Shown here: positions 1 through 9,438 of the stretch, one piece after another
Layout: each line of letters begins with the position of its first letter
Position numbering within the stretch: position 1 is the first letter of the stretch
Assembly: GCA_964410215.1 (NCBI GenBank)
Contig: CAYPHA010000002.1
Coordinates: forward strand, 1-64,000
DNA length: 64,000 nucleotides
DNA from: CAYPHA01 sp964410215
GTDB lineage: Bacteria > Calditrichota > Calditrichia > Calditrichales > CAYPHA01
Direction of reading: 5' to 3'
Position numbers and translations under genes: made by a program
Notes under the pieces: generated by a model
What the model saw: only the letters and a program-made list of their open reading frames with translations
Databases searched by the model: none
Told to the model about the DNA's origin: nothing

Positions 1-1598
1 TAGAGACCATTGTTTTTTCCACCGCGGGATCATCCGTGATCTTTATATTTTTAGCCTGACCTGCTTCTTTGAACGATTCGCCGTCATCGGAGACATAAAC
101 AGTAACGGATGGCGGGAAAAAGATCCATGCATTCTGATCCTGCAGGAAACCGATTGTAACTTCTTCAATCGTCTTGATGGATTCCAGGTCAATGACCGCT
201 TCCAGATTCGTTCCTTCAAATCCCAGCCAGCGCCTGTCAGTGTAGCTATTCGAACCATATACTCCGTCAACAAGCGTCAGAACACCCGCTGCCGGGTATT
301 TTTTGCTGAATGCATACGTCAGCGACACATTGGAAGCTGTCTGGTTTTTCATGACATTCTTCGGTACTTCCAACGGCTTGATTTTACCTGCATCCTTATT
401 CAATTCCAATTGCAGAACGGTTACGACCGGATCGGGTGCTTCTTCCGGAAGCATGACCGTCAGCTCCTTCTTATCCTGTTTATATTTCAGATCGCCTCCA
501 TTCAGAAAGCAGACCTGCTCTACCTTATATCCTTTCAGGGCAGGTAAAACCAGTTTACCGTCCGGCCACTGCATCAGATGAACATAAATCTTTTCATTCT
601 TATGAGTAGATACCATCCACTCATTGGCAATAAACGGCCCGCCCTGGGTTTCGTAGATGCTCTCCCCATTTTTTTGCAGCCAGTCACCCATTTGTTTCAG
701 CCGGTCGATCTGCCGCTTCTCAATGCGGCCATCCATCATGGGGCCCACATTAAATAAAAGGTTACCACCTCCACCAACAGTTTGAACGAGTGTATGCAGG
801 CATTCCCGATACGATTTAAGTACATCATTCGGTTTCCAGGCCCACTGGTTACAGATCGTGATACAGGATTCCCAGGCATTTTCCACATCAAAGGCACCGA
901 CCACCTGTTCCGGAGTGCCGAAATCCCCTGCAAATTTGGCCGACTCCGTTTGGCCGTGATGACCCGTCCGGCCTTTATCCACGCGATTATTTATCAAAAC
1001 GTCATCCTTCAGTGAACGGCAATACGCATAAAGGTCCATGCCGTAGTCATGGGTCCAGGAAGCTTCCCAGTGCCCGTCGTACCAGAACATGTTGGTATCA
1101 TACTTTTCCACCAGCTCACGGAGCTGGTTATTCATGAATTCCACGTAAATATCCATATCCGAATCTTCAACCGGACGCGGATCGCCACCATAACGGGTCG
1201 TATAATGAGGATGATACCAGTCGATGATCGAATAATACGTGCAGAAAAGGATACCCTGTTTTTCACATTCCGCGGCCAGTTCCTTTAATATATCCTTCGC
1301 ATATGGTGTGGACATGATATCATAATCAGAGTATTCCGTATCCCAAAGACTGAAGCCGTCGTGATGCTTGGCCGTGATGACCAGGTATTTCATACCGGCT
1401 TCTTTTGCCGCGGTTACCCATTCCTTTGCGTCAAACAGCACCGGATTGAATTCCAGATAAAGACTGTCGTAATCCGCAATTTCCACTTCCCTTCCCCGGG
1501 ACCAGCCGATCTCCGTACCACGCAGGGTAACCGGTCCCCAATGAATAAACATGCCGAATTTCATATCCTGCCATTCTTTGAGAAGTTTCTGATTCGTC
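1..1598 (-). CDS. GH29 alpha-L-fucosidase, partial at both ends
   Basis: Releases terminal alpha-L-fucose by a retaining mechanism. The open frame runs unbroken from the N gap at 1599 to position 1; the start lies in the gap and the stop outside the window. It opens with MKFGMFIHWGP, then KHHDGFSLWD and FWYDGHWEAS (about 1049-1090), whose Asp is the expected GH29 nucleophile, and GGGNLLFNVGP. From about position 330 leftward it changes to the discoidin-like domain shared with six other loci here (TLVDG, RWLGFEG, NAWIFFPPSV). It closely resembles the GH29 at 31143-32963 through the whole catalytic part, so the two are paralogues. Family and frame are secure; the linkage or fucoside hydrolysed is not. 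Confidence 0.93.
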
Positions 1599-1698
1599 NN
1601 NNNNNNNNNNNNNNNNNNNNNNNNNNNNNNNNNNNNNNNNNNNNNNNNNNNNNNNNNNNNNNNNNNNNNNNNNNNNNNNNNNNNNNNNNNNNNNNNNN
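1599..1698. other. 100-N assembly gap
   Basis: Exactly 100 N, the usual placeholder for a scaffold gap of unknown length. It hides the C-terminus of the Gfo/Idh gene on its right and the N-terminus of the GH29 gene on its left. Reading straight through it fuses the two in a wrong frame. Confidence 0.98.
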
Positions 1699-2984
1699 CG
1701 AATGAGCGTGTCTTCAGCCTGATCCGTTTCCCATGATGGTATCATATCATTCGGAATGGCCGGGTCTCCCAGGCTGTAAGAAATATTAGCAAAATGACAG
1801 AGTGCTGCCGATCGATGACCGACTTCTGCATTGGCATGGAGCAGCCGTGCATCCCTTCGTCGCACCGCTTCGATAAAATTTGCCGGGTGTCCTTTGCCTC
1901 CATCGCCCGGAAATTGCTTCCGCCTGGTACCATCATTCTCATAAATCCATCCGCCGCCGCGGCCGCCGGCAAAGAAACCGTTTTCACACTGGACTACATT
2001 GCCCATGCGAATACCACGCAGGTGGTCCATCGCCCGTATTCCCTGTTTCATGGGTAAATTGCGCAGTTCAAGAATGACCGGAATTTGATCAAAGTCAAAA
2101 AAGGCAACCTGTGTATTCGGTGTTTCCGCATCATCATCCACGACAAAACGTCCGCCAAAACTCCTTATTCGCAGCGGCATACCGGGATCGTTCATGATAA
2201 AGCAGGCATCATCGATCTGATGGGCACCCAGATTGCCCATGTCTCCGTTTCCGGTGTCCCAGAACCAGTGCCAGTCATAATGCAGGTTTTTGCGCATCAA
2301 CGGTTTCAGGGGCGCCGGGCCGGTCCAGAGATTATAATCGATATATTCCGGGACTTCCTGAGGGCCTTCCACTTTGCCAATTCCTTCCCGGAATTTATAC
2401 CAGACACTATGAATCCATTGAATATTTCCGAGATGACCTTCGCGGATATACTGTACCGCATCCCGAAAGCCGGTATCCGAGCGATTCTGTGTGCCGGCCT
2501 GTACAATTCTGCCGTATTTCTGTGCCGCTTCCATAATTTTACGCCCTTCCCAGACATTGTGCGAGATGGGTTTCTCCACATATACATCCTTTCCGGCCTG
2601 GCAGGCCCAGATGGTCATCAGGGCATGCCAGTGATTGGGCGTAGCGATAACGACGGCATCGATATTTTTATCATCCAGCAGATGGCGGACATCGGTATAC
2701 GTGTCGAGGGAAAGCTGGTATTTTTCTTCGAACTCTTTCTTTCGTTCTGCCAGAATATGCTGATCGACATCACATAGGGCAACGACCCGTACCTTCTCCA
2801 GCTCCTGGAATTCAGAAATATGCTGGTGTCCTTTGCTCCTTACTCCGATGATTCCGACACGAATTTCGTCGTTGATTCCCAGGATCCGCAGCAATGAACA
2901 GCCATGGAAGAGAGAGGAGGATGCTACTCCTGCTGTGGCGGTGAGACTGTTTTTTAGGAAGGCTCTTCGGGTTTGATTTTGCAT
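1699..2984 (-). CDS. Gfo/Idh/MocA-family oxidoreductase, Tat-exported, C-terminus lost in gap
   Basis: NAD(P)-dependent sugar oxidoreductase fold. The N-terminus has a Tat motif (TRRAFLKN) and a lipobox-like LFHGC, so a Tat lipoprotein is likely. A Rossmann region follows (VGIIGVRSKGHQH), then VVIATPNHWHA and the EKPISHN motif typical of the family, then the alpha/beta C-terminal domain. About 428 residues are visible and the end is in the N gap. AAAGGA precedes the ATG. Exported members of this superfamily that sit with glycosidases may process glycosides by a transient redox step; which substrate this one uses cannot be read from sequence. It lacks the GH109-specific features seen in the genes at 42296 and 47966. 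Confidence 0.88.
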
Positions 2985-3090
2985 TTAAAGTCCTTTTGAC
3001 TTTTATTCAATACACCTCTAAGTATCATAATAATCTCATTTAAATTCAAATTGTTTTATACTGGTCTACACATGTATTAAAAATTGTATC

Positions 3091-3114
3091 ATCACCAGGA
3101 TTTATCCTGGTGAT
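3091..3114 (-). repeat. Solo CACCAGGAT palindrome (REP-like)
   Basis: An 11-bp perfect stem (ATCACCAGGAT / ATCCTGGTGAT) around TT, in the gap 2985-3121 between the Gfo/Idh and GH97 genes. On the minus strand it is followed by ATGATACAA, the tail seen on the other copies at 8601, 16265-16345 and 50626-50707. The rest of this AT-rich gap shows no feature I recognise. Confidence 0.8.
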
Positions 3115-3121
3115 ATAAAAA

Positions 3122-5038
3122 CTATTCCTTCACCAGATGAATAGCAAAACCGCCTCCCGGTGCCATACGGATTTTTTCCACATCCTTTGATGTCACATTG
3201 CCATGACGCACCTGGTAGGCTTCTTTATTATTCAGGAAGTGAGTGTCCGGTGCATCTTCGTAGTAATGCGCTTTGTATGTCACCTTTTCAGGCAGAAAAC
3301 CAAAGTTCAATTCTACCGTCCGTTCATCACGGTTAGTCAGGCAACCGATAAACCAATCCGGTCCGGCTTTTCGCGCCACGAGTATATACTCACCGATTTC
3401 ACCATCCAGCACCTGAAATCCATCAAATGCGGCCGGCATATTCCGAATGCATTCAAACAGGTCCTCTTTTTTCAGGTATTCCTCCGGAGCATCGGGCAGC
3501 ACGCTCCAACCGCTGAAGATGACGATGAGTTTGGCCACCTCGGCCGCCACCGTGCCGGGGATTTCCTCAAACACTTTCACCCGGGAAAGGGCTTCGTTGA
3601 AGCCGAACCAGCCGTTGCACATGTCCAGCGGACCGGCAATCATGTTGACAAAAGGCGATGTAACCGCCGTTTCAGGGAAATAGGAACGCATGGCATCGGC
3701 CTGGGAATGACAGAATTCACGGGTCATCAGGTTAGGCCAGGTGCGGTCGTCACCGGAGGGCGGTACCGGATTGTCATGAAAATTGACCATCAATTTATAT
3801 TTCGCACACAGTTCGACCACGCGCCGTGTATGCAACACTTTCTCCTGGGGACTGCCCTGCATGAAGCCGTATTTAACGCCGACGGCTCCCCATTCGGCAA
3901 ATTGTTTTAACACGCGTTCCAGCCCGAACTTTTTAGCACCAACATCATTCAGATAAAGGATAACACCCACCCCTTTTTCCCTTGCATAGGCCATGCACGC
4001 TTCGATATCGATCCCTTCCCGGGCATCCGTGGGATCGGATTTCTGACTGAACTCCGGACCATACCAGTCGGCATCGATCAGCAGATACTGCACATTGTTT
4101 TCCGAAGCAAAATCGATAAAACGCTTATGCGATTCCGTATTGAGGCTGTATTCAAATCCGTCCGGTGCTTTGTAGCCCCAGACCCGCCAGTCCCACATGG
4201 TTTTTCCGGGCTTGATCCATGAGGTATCTTCAATCTTACAGGGCTCGTTCAGATTGGCCAGCAGATCCGATTCTACCAGCGCCCCCGGCCGTTCACCGAC
4301 TATAATAACCCGCCATGAGGTCTTCACGGGAGCTTGTGCAACGGAAGGTACCTGTACAAAATTCATCATGTAATCCTGTGATCCCGTCTTTAAATGGATG
4401 GGTGCCAGGTCGAAGGTCGCGGCTTCATGAAGTGCGACATACCTGTCATTGGCTATCCGTACAACGGACGGTATGCGTATCGCGTCCAGAGACGTTTCCG
4501 AACGCTTCAACGGTCCCAGATTATGACGTTCACCATTGGCGGCCCAGAAGGTAAAGTCATCGGCGAAATTAACTTCTGAATAATCCCCGGTAATGGTAAG
4601 CATATCAAGAGATTCCTGTTCCGGAAGGATATAACGGAAAGCAATGCCATCATCATAGCTTCGAAACTGAACAGAAAAATCCAAAGCCGGGGGTGTATTC
4701 GTCTGGCAGAACAGGGTCATTTCGATATACCGGTTCCGCACTGTCTTATTCTTGCCGGTTACCGATTCCCAGCTTTCATCGAAGGCATTTTTCTTTACAC
4801 CTTTTAGAACAATGTCTTGTGAAAGATTCATCGAATCCAGTTCTAAACCCAGACGTGATCTTTGTATGAGTGTATCTCCATCGAACAAAAGAGTATACCC
4901 CAGAGCATTGTTCTCAACCCCGGTTATAACCTCAAGCGTGCCGGAAGGTGAGATTAACGCATGATCGGTTGGATTCGAGCAGAATTGCGTACTGACGGCC
5001 AGGCTGCTAAAAAGCAGCATTATTCTTCCTAATTTCAC
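3122..5038 (-). CDS. GH97 family glycoside hydrolase
   Basis: GH97 enzymes hydrolyse alpha-glucosides or alpha-galactosides, either inverting (SusB type) or retaining. The 638-residue protein has a signal peptide (residues 1-20), an N-terminal beta-sandwich, a (beta/alpha)8 barrel from about 275 (MWDWRVWG, YLLIDADWYG) and a C-terminal beta domain. At the nucleophile strand, where retaining alpha-galactosidases usually have KxDF, this protein reads VKYGFM, with Gly at about 391. At the loop where retaining enzymes have NFHG it reads NFHDN, with Asp at about 422. That looks closer to the inverting arrangement, with Asp in place of the usual Glu. The start is GTG at 5038, chosen because GGGAGG lies 7 nt upstream; an internal ATG 18 nt later also has AGGAAG. 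Confidence 0.85.
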   Translation of the reverse strand: MKLGRIMLLFSSLAVSTQFCSNPTDHALISPSGTLEVITGVENNALGYTLLFDGDTLIQRSRLGLELDSMNLSQDIVLKGVKKNAFDESWESVTGKNKTVRNRYIEMTLFCQTNTPPALDFSVQFRSYDDGIAFRYILPEQESLDMLTITGDYSEVNFADDFTFWAANGERHNLGPLKRSETSLDAIRIPSVVRIANDRYVALHEAATFDLAPIHLKTGSQDYMMNFVQVPSVAQAPVKTSWRVIIVGERPGALVESDLLANLNEPCKIEDTSWIKPGKTMWDWRVWGYKAPDGFEYSLNTESHKRFIDFASENNVQYLLIDADWYGPEFSQKSDPTDAREGIDIEACMAYAREKGVGVILYLNDVGAKKFGLERVLKQFAEWGAVGVKYGFMQGSPQEKVLHTRRVVELCAKYKLMVNFHDNPVPPSGDDRTWPNLMTREFCHSQADAMRSYFPETAVTSPFVNMIAGPLDMCNGWFGFNEALSRVKVFEEIPGTVAAEVAKLIVIFSGWSVLPDAPEEYLKKEDLFECIRNMPAAFDGFQVLDGEIGEYILVARKAGPDWFIGCLTNRDERTVELNFGFLPEKVTYKAHYYEDAPDTHFLNNKEAYQVRHGNVTSKDVEKIRMAPGGGFAIHLVKE

Positions 5039-5142
5039 TTAATACCTCCCGAGATTATGCCGGCGCCACTTATGACACGCATAAAATCTCTACGTTTCAT
5101 CGTCTACCTGTTGGTGATTGATCATACATACAAATATAAAAT

Positions 5143-6039
5143 TCAATTCATGATATTCAGCGAAAATGCAGTTAAGACACCCCGGTGGTCTGAATTAAAA
5201 AATCCGGCGGGAGGTGCTTCCTTTATTACACGTGAATCCATTACCTGCAACTTTTTACCTTTAAAGTAAAGGTAATCGATGCGATCACTGAGTTCCATGT
5301 CGAAAAAGATGCCCCCCCAGGTTGCACCCGGCATCACAACCGGATCGGGATGAATATCCCGGAACGAATCCGTAAATCCGTGATCGGCCATTGCCAAACT
5401 GACCGGCCAGCGTACCACTTTCCCGAAATGCGATGTACGGGTCGATTCAATCCAGTCCAGATGGGAACCCGAGTTGAAATCCCCGCCAATGATCACCGGA
5501 ACCGCATCGCTGTTTTCGATGTACGGCTTGATCTCATCGAGGATGGCAAGGATCTCCGCATGACGGATTTGCTTTTCGGCTTCGATCAGTTCTTCTGGCG
5601 AGAGAGAATCGGCGGTGTTAAAATAATCGGGAAGATAATGAAGCCAGATGTTGAAGCAGATCATCTCCTGTCCGTTCAGATCAATTTTTACCCCGTGTGA
5701 ATTAAACGGCCTGAAGATACGCAGGGTATCGGTAATCGGATATTTACTATGAATGGACAGATTAGAACTTCCGCGCCAGGAATGTTCGAATCCCGCCTGG
5801 CGGGCAATCTCCATCCCGCAGCAATACGTTTCCTGCATAAACAGAATATCGGGATTTTCGCGTTTGATTATATTCAGGGTGTGGATGGTATTACTGCTAT
5901 CCTGTTGGTAATTTTCCGCCTTCGATCCGTGTGTGCCGCCATGCCAGATGTTCCAGGTCATGACTGTGAAGTCCCGGGAAGTGTTCGAGCAGGAGAAAAA
6001 CAGAAGGGTTGTTGTTAACATCACGGCGAATTTCGTCAT
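5143..6039 (-). CDS. Endonuclease/exonuclease/phosphatase (EEP) family lipoprotein
   Basis: A metal-dependent phosphodiesterase or phosphatase fold, exported as a lipoprotein (TTLLFFSCS). The 298-residue protein shows the EEP order of motifs: VMTWNIWHGG, then ILFMQETYC with the metal-binding Glu, then IGGDFNSGSHLD, and a C-terminal RIDYLYFKG followed by NSDHRGVLTAF, with the Asp-His pair of the active site. The family includes nucleases, sphingomyelinases and sugar- or inositol-phosphate phosphatases, so the substrate is open. In this glycan locus a role in removing phosphodiesters or phosphate, or in scavenging phosphate, is possible but unproven. About 100 bp separates it from the GH97 gene downstream. 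Confidence 0.85.
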   Translation of the reverse strand: MTKFAVMLTTTLLFFSCSNTSRDFTVMTWNIWHGGTHGSKAENYQQDSSNTIHTLNIIKRENPDILFMQETYCCGMEIARQAGFEHSWRGSSNLSIHSKYPITDTLRIFRPFNSHGVKIDLNGQEMICFNIWLHYLPDYFNTADSLSPEELIEAEKQIRHAEILAILDEIKPYIENSDAVPVIIGGDFNSGSHLDWIESTRTSHFGKVVRWPVSLAMADHGFTDSFRDIHPDPVVMPGATWGGIFFDMELSDRIDYLYFKGKKLQVMDSRVIKEAPPAGFFNSDHRGVLTAFSLNIMN

Positions 6040-6070
6040 ATCTGTATCCTCGAAATAGAAAGGTTTTCAA

Positions 6071-6098
6071 TTAAGAATTTAGAATTAGGAATTAAGAA
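6071..6098. repeat. Heptamer array (TTARGAA)x4
   Basis: Four consecutive 7-bp units (TTAAGAA, TTTAGAA, TTAGGAA, TTAAGAA) between the EEP gene and GH95. The same unit type recurs at 33835-33890. Confidence 0.8.
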
Positions 6099-6117
6099 TG
6101 GATGTTGGGTGCGAACT

Positions 6118-8511
6118 TTACTTTAAACTACCATCAAATACGTACGATTCGCCGGGCTTTGTTACCATTTCCACCTTTTTATCGCTGTAACGGATTTTAC
6201 AGGGATTGCCGTTGTGGGAATGTATTTCGACCCTGCTCAACACGCCATCCCGCCATTCCATATCCACTTCGAAACCACCTCGGGCGCACAGGCCTTGAAC
6301 ACTTCCGTTTTTCCAGTCTTCCGGTAATGCCGGAAGCAGCTGGATGTCACCGGTATGGCTTTGAAGCAGCATTTCAGCGATGCCGGCGGTCGTGCCGAAA
6401 TTGGCATCCATCTGAAACGGCGGATGCTGACCAAATAGGTTGTTGCTGGTGCTTTTTGACAAAACCACGTCCAGACTTTCCTTTGCTTTTTCGCCCTCGC
6501 CCAGACGGGCATACTGACTGATCAGCCAGGCCGCGCTCCAACCCGTGTGCCCGCCGCCGTGTTCAATCCGGTAATCCAACGATTTTTTTGCCGCGACGGC
6601 AAGTTCCGGCGTTCGCAGTAAATTGATCTGCGAACCCGGATGCACGGCGAACAGGTGCGAGATATGGCGGTGACCCGGCTCCGCTTCCGGAAATTCCTCC
6701 GCCCATTCCATCAGGCGTCCGTCCGATCCAATCTGCGGACCGGCAAGCTTGTCCCGGGCTTCACGGACCTCATTCACGAAATCGTGCGCGATATTCAAGG
6801 CTTCCGAAGCAATTAAAAAGTCATTGAACAGGTTCCAGATCACCTGCTGATCATGCGCAGGGCCCATACTGATTTGTGAACGACTGCCATCGGGAGCAAT
6901 GAAAGTATTCTCCGGTGATACGGCCGGACCGGATACCAGCTTTCCGGTTTCGGGATGTTCAACCAGCCAATCCATATAAAAATGGACCGATGCTTTCAGC
7001 ACCGGATACATCCGTTGAAGAAAATCCTTATCGCCGGTGAAATAATAATGGTCACCAATGTGGGCACATATCCAGGCACCGGCGCCGGTGTGCATCCCCC
7101 AACTGGCCACTTCTCCGGGAGCCGTATACCCCCAGACATTGGTAATCGGATGGACCAGCCAACCGCTGGCATTATAATGGATCTGTGCCGTCCGGCTTCC
7201 CGGTTCGACCAGCGATTCAATAAGGTCAAAAAGGGGCAGATGCATCTCAGGAAGGTTGGTCACATTGGCCGGCCAGTAATTCATTTCCACATTGACATCC
7301 GTATGGTAATCCCCGTTCCAGGGTGTCTGTATTTTGTTCGACCAGAGGCCCTGCAGATTGGCCGGAAGGGAGCCCGGCCGCGAAGAAGCAATCAGCAGAT
7401 AGCGTCCGTATTGAAAGATCAGTTCCACCAGACGGGGATCGTTTTTTGATTCTTTGAATCGTACCAGACGTTTATCGGTGGGAACGGACGATGACGTATC
7501 CGCTGTGATATCAAAGGTAACACGCCGGTAATATTTTTGATATTCTTCCTTATGGTCTTTCAGCAGTGCATCATATGATTTACCGGCTGCCTCCGCCAGG
7601 GCATTGTTGGTCAGTTCTTTGTACTTCCTTCCGGAATAATCCGGGTAGCGGAGGACATGACTGGTTGATGCGGAAAGGATCAATATGACTTCATCGGCAT
7701 CCTGCACCTTCAGAATGGAATCTCTGTAACTGACTGTCCCACCTGTGTTCAGTGCGGTCAGGCGCGTCATGTATTCCAGTCCATCACCGTCCTTGCCATC
7801 GGAAAGCGATCCGGACATGATCAGCTGATCGTCTTCAACATAGGTGTTATACCGTTCGGGTCGGGTCATGGTGCAGGTAAACGCAATCTTTCCGGGCTGA
7901 TCTGCTGTAAAACGCGCCACCATCACCTGATCCGGATGGCTGGTGAAGATTTCACGGGAATGGGTTACACCATTCAATTCATAGGAAACACGTACAACGG
8001 CTTCATCCAGGTCCAGCTCACGGTAATAGTTCCGGTACGTTCCTTTTTCCGCAAAATCGATCCACAGATCGCCCATCGTCTGAAACGAACCAAAGGGCAC
8101 ATAGGCGCCGTTACCATGACCGGAACCTTTCCCCTTGCATATCTGGGTTTTGTTGGTCAGTTCGGTCGCTTCCCTGTACTTCCCTTCAAACAGCAATTGA
8201 CGTATCTGAGGCAGGGCCTGTGCGGCCTCGGGATTATCATTGTCAGCCGGACTGCCCGACCACATGCTTTCTTCATTCAACTGGATACGTTCCCGGTTGA
8301 CATCCCCGAATATCATCACACCGAGGGATCCGTTGCCCAGTGGCAGGGACTTGAGCCATTCCGGATCATCTTTCCAACCGCTTTTGTCATCGGGCACTGT
8401 GGCATCAGCAGGCTGCTCATACCAGAGTTTCAGTTTAGATATATCCTCACTCTGCTGCGTACATGCCATTAAAGCAATTAGAAGAAATAAGCTCAGGCAG
8501 CGGGAAATCAT
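6118..8511 (-). CDS. GH95 alpha-L-fucosidase, lipoprotein
   Basis: GH95 enzymes are inverting alpha-1,2-L-fucosidases or alpha-L-galactosidases. The protein has 797 residues with a lipobox (LIALMACTQ), the N-terminal beta domain (LPLGNGSLGVMIFGD, IQLNEESMWSG), the (alpha/alpha)6 barrel and a C-terminal beta-sandwich. Catalytic landmarks are visible: SPENTF carrying the acid Glu, and QMDANFGTTAGI carrying the Asp. The N-x-N pair that assists the general base in the Bifidobacterium enzyme reads D-V-N here (HTDVNVEMNYW, Asp at about 405), while the second GH95 at 9439 keeps N-I-N. This substitution occurs in other GH95 members, so activity is not excluded. Start supported by AGAGGAGAG upstream of the ATG. 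Confidence 0.93.
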   Translation of the reverse strand: MISRCLSLFLLIALMACTQQSEDISKLKLWYEQPADATVPDDKSGWKDDPEWLKSLPLGNGSLGVMIFGDVNRERIQLNEESMWSGSPADNDNPEAAQALPQIRQLLFEGKYREATELTNKTQICKGKGSGHGNGAYVPFGSFQTMGDLWIDFAEKGTYRNYYRELDLDEAVVRVSYELNGVTHSREIFTSHPDQVMVARFTADQPGKIAFTCTMTRPERYNTYVEDDQLIMSGSLSDGKDGDGLEYMTRLTALNTGGTVSYRDSILKVQDADEVILILSASTSHVLRYPDYSGRKYKELTNNALAEAAGKSYDALLKDHKEEYQKYYRRVTFDITADTSSSVPTDKRLVRFKESKNDPRLVELIFQYGRYLLIASSRPGSLPANLQGLWSNKIQTPWNGDYHTDVNVEMNYWPANVTNLPEMHLPLFDLIESLVEPGSRTAQIHYNASGWLVHPITNVWGYTAPGEVASWGMHTGAGAWICAHIGDHYYFTGDKDFLQRMYPVLKASVHFYMDWLVEHPETGKLVSGPAVSPENTFIAPDGSRSQISMGPAHDQQVIWNLFNDFLIASEALNIAHDFVNEVREARDKLAGPQIGSDGRLMEWAEEFPEAEPGHRHISHLFAVHPGSQINLLRTPELAVAAKKSLDYRIEHGGGHTGWSAAWLISQYARLGEGEKAKESLDVVLSKSTSNNLFGQHPPFQMDANFGTTAGIAEMLLQSHTGDIQLLPALPEDWKNGSVQGLCARGGFEVDMEWRDGVLSRVEIHSHNGNPCKIRYSDKKVEMVTKPGESYVFDGSLK

Positions 8512-8600
8512 GGAATCTCTCCTCTCTGCAATTTCATGAGTATCAGAATGGATAAATAGTGAAAAAGGTTTTAATTCAGTTAAATAGAAGACCTTTATAA

Positions 8601-8620
8601 CACCAGGATAAATCCTGGTG
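8601..8620 (+). repeat. Solo CACCAGGAT palindrome (REP-like)
   Basis: Nine-bp perfect stem (CACCAGGAT / ATCCTGGTG) around AA, followed by ATGGTACAA. It lies in the 223-bp gap between the BrnA gene and the GH95 start; nothing else is recognised there. Confidence 0.8.
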
Positions 8621-8734
8621 ATGGTACAATGGAGAAATTAAATGACATATTTCATCAACCCTGTTATCCACGAAGAGGATAAATTATTGTAGAAAGCAAC
8701 CACCCCAAGAGGTCGACAGATATAAATACAATAA

Positions 8735-8971
8735 TTATAATATCTTATGGCGTGATACATATTCATCGAGCAGGCGACGGATCATGCGTTGATATTGGGT
8801 ATTGTGTGATTTTGCTTTTTTCTTAAAATAATCCACACTTGATTTACTTAGCGTAATAGTCACCTTAACTGTTTTTTCCTTAAAAGCCAGTTCATCAGGT
8901 GAAGGTAAAAAATCCTTAATAATTTTAACATTTTCCATGGGCTCATCGGTATATTTAACTTTGTTCCTCAT
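8735..8971 (-). CDS. brnA: BrnA-type antitoxin
   Basis: DNA-binding antitoxin partner of the BrnT RNase-like toxin. The 78-residue protein has a flexible N-terminus and a C-terminal ribbon-helix-helix-like segment (KVTITLSKSSVDYFKKKA, then YQRMIRRLLDEYV), as in BrnA/CopG antitoxins. The start was moved to the internal ATG at 8971 because AAGGGG lies about 10 nt upstream, and the longer version would begin deep inside the toxin gene. It overlaps the end of the upstream brnT gene by 17 nt, the usual toxin-first arrangement of this system. The complex normally represses its own promoter, which would lie upstream of 9236. Confidence 0.85.
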   Translation of the reverse strand: MRNKVKYTDEPMENVKIIKDFLPSPDELAFKEKTVKVTITLSKSSVDYFKKKAKSHNTQYQRMIRRLLDEYVSRHKIL

Positions 8972-9236
8972 ATATCTTTTTCCCCTTTCTCCAATACCCA
9001 GCGCCAAAAATACGAATTATATTTCGACGATATGTGAATCGCACCGTAACAATACCATTTTCAATTTTACCAATACAATAAAATCTCTTTTCTTTATCAG
9101 TGTGCGCTAAATCTTCCAGAATAATACGGTTTTGATCCGCAAACGCATACTGTGCATAGTCAAACGATATTCCATGTTTTTTCTGATTTTCGAGATTTTT
9201 GGTTTCATCCCACTCAAAAGTGGTCCGTGATTTCAT
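8955..9236 (-). CDS. brnT: BrnT-type toxin (RelE-like RNase)
   Basis: Type II toxin of the BrnT/BrnA family, thought to act as a ribonuclease that arrests translation. The 93-residue sequence shows the hallmark N-terminus FEWDETKNLENQKKHGISF and the C-terminal RFTYRRNIIRIFGAGYWRKG followed by a short KKIYEE tail, typical of BrnT. It lies directly upstream of and overlaps brnA. Its position between two GH95 genes suggests insertion into the glycan locus, or plasmid/locus maintenance. The 202 bp between 9237 and the next gene upstream (ending at 9439) show no recognisable gene and presumably contain the promoter. Confidence 0.9.
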   Translation of the reverse strand: MKSRTTFEWDETKNLENQKKHGISFDYAQYAFADQNRIILEDLAHTDKEKRFYCIGKIENGIVTVRFTYRRNIIRIFGAGYWRKGKKIYEEQS

Positions 9237-9438
9237 AGAATGAAGATAGGGAAGTCAGTTTAATATAGCAATAAAAATATATGGCAAAACATATGTACAA
9301 AGATCATCAATGTACATAGCGGACAGACAAAAGTCAGGATAGTTATCGGCACTTTCATATTCCGGGCACACGTTAAAAAATATGCATCATAGGCATGGAA
9401 TTCGCAAATAAATTTTAATATAGTCCTAAATCATCATC

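Noticed and set aside
1431..2984. A single 517-residue Gfo/Idh protein reading through the N gap
   Set aside because: Left of the gap it runs in the wrong frame of a clear GH29 gene; the join is an artefact of the 100 N.
8972..9007. Longer BrnA starting at 9007
   Set aside because: The start would lie further inside brnT with no ribosome-binding site, while the ATG at 8971 has AAGGGG upstream and matches antitoxin length.
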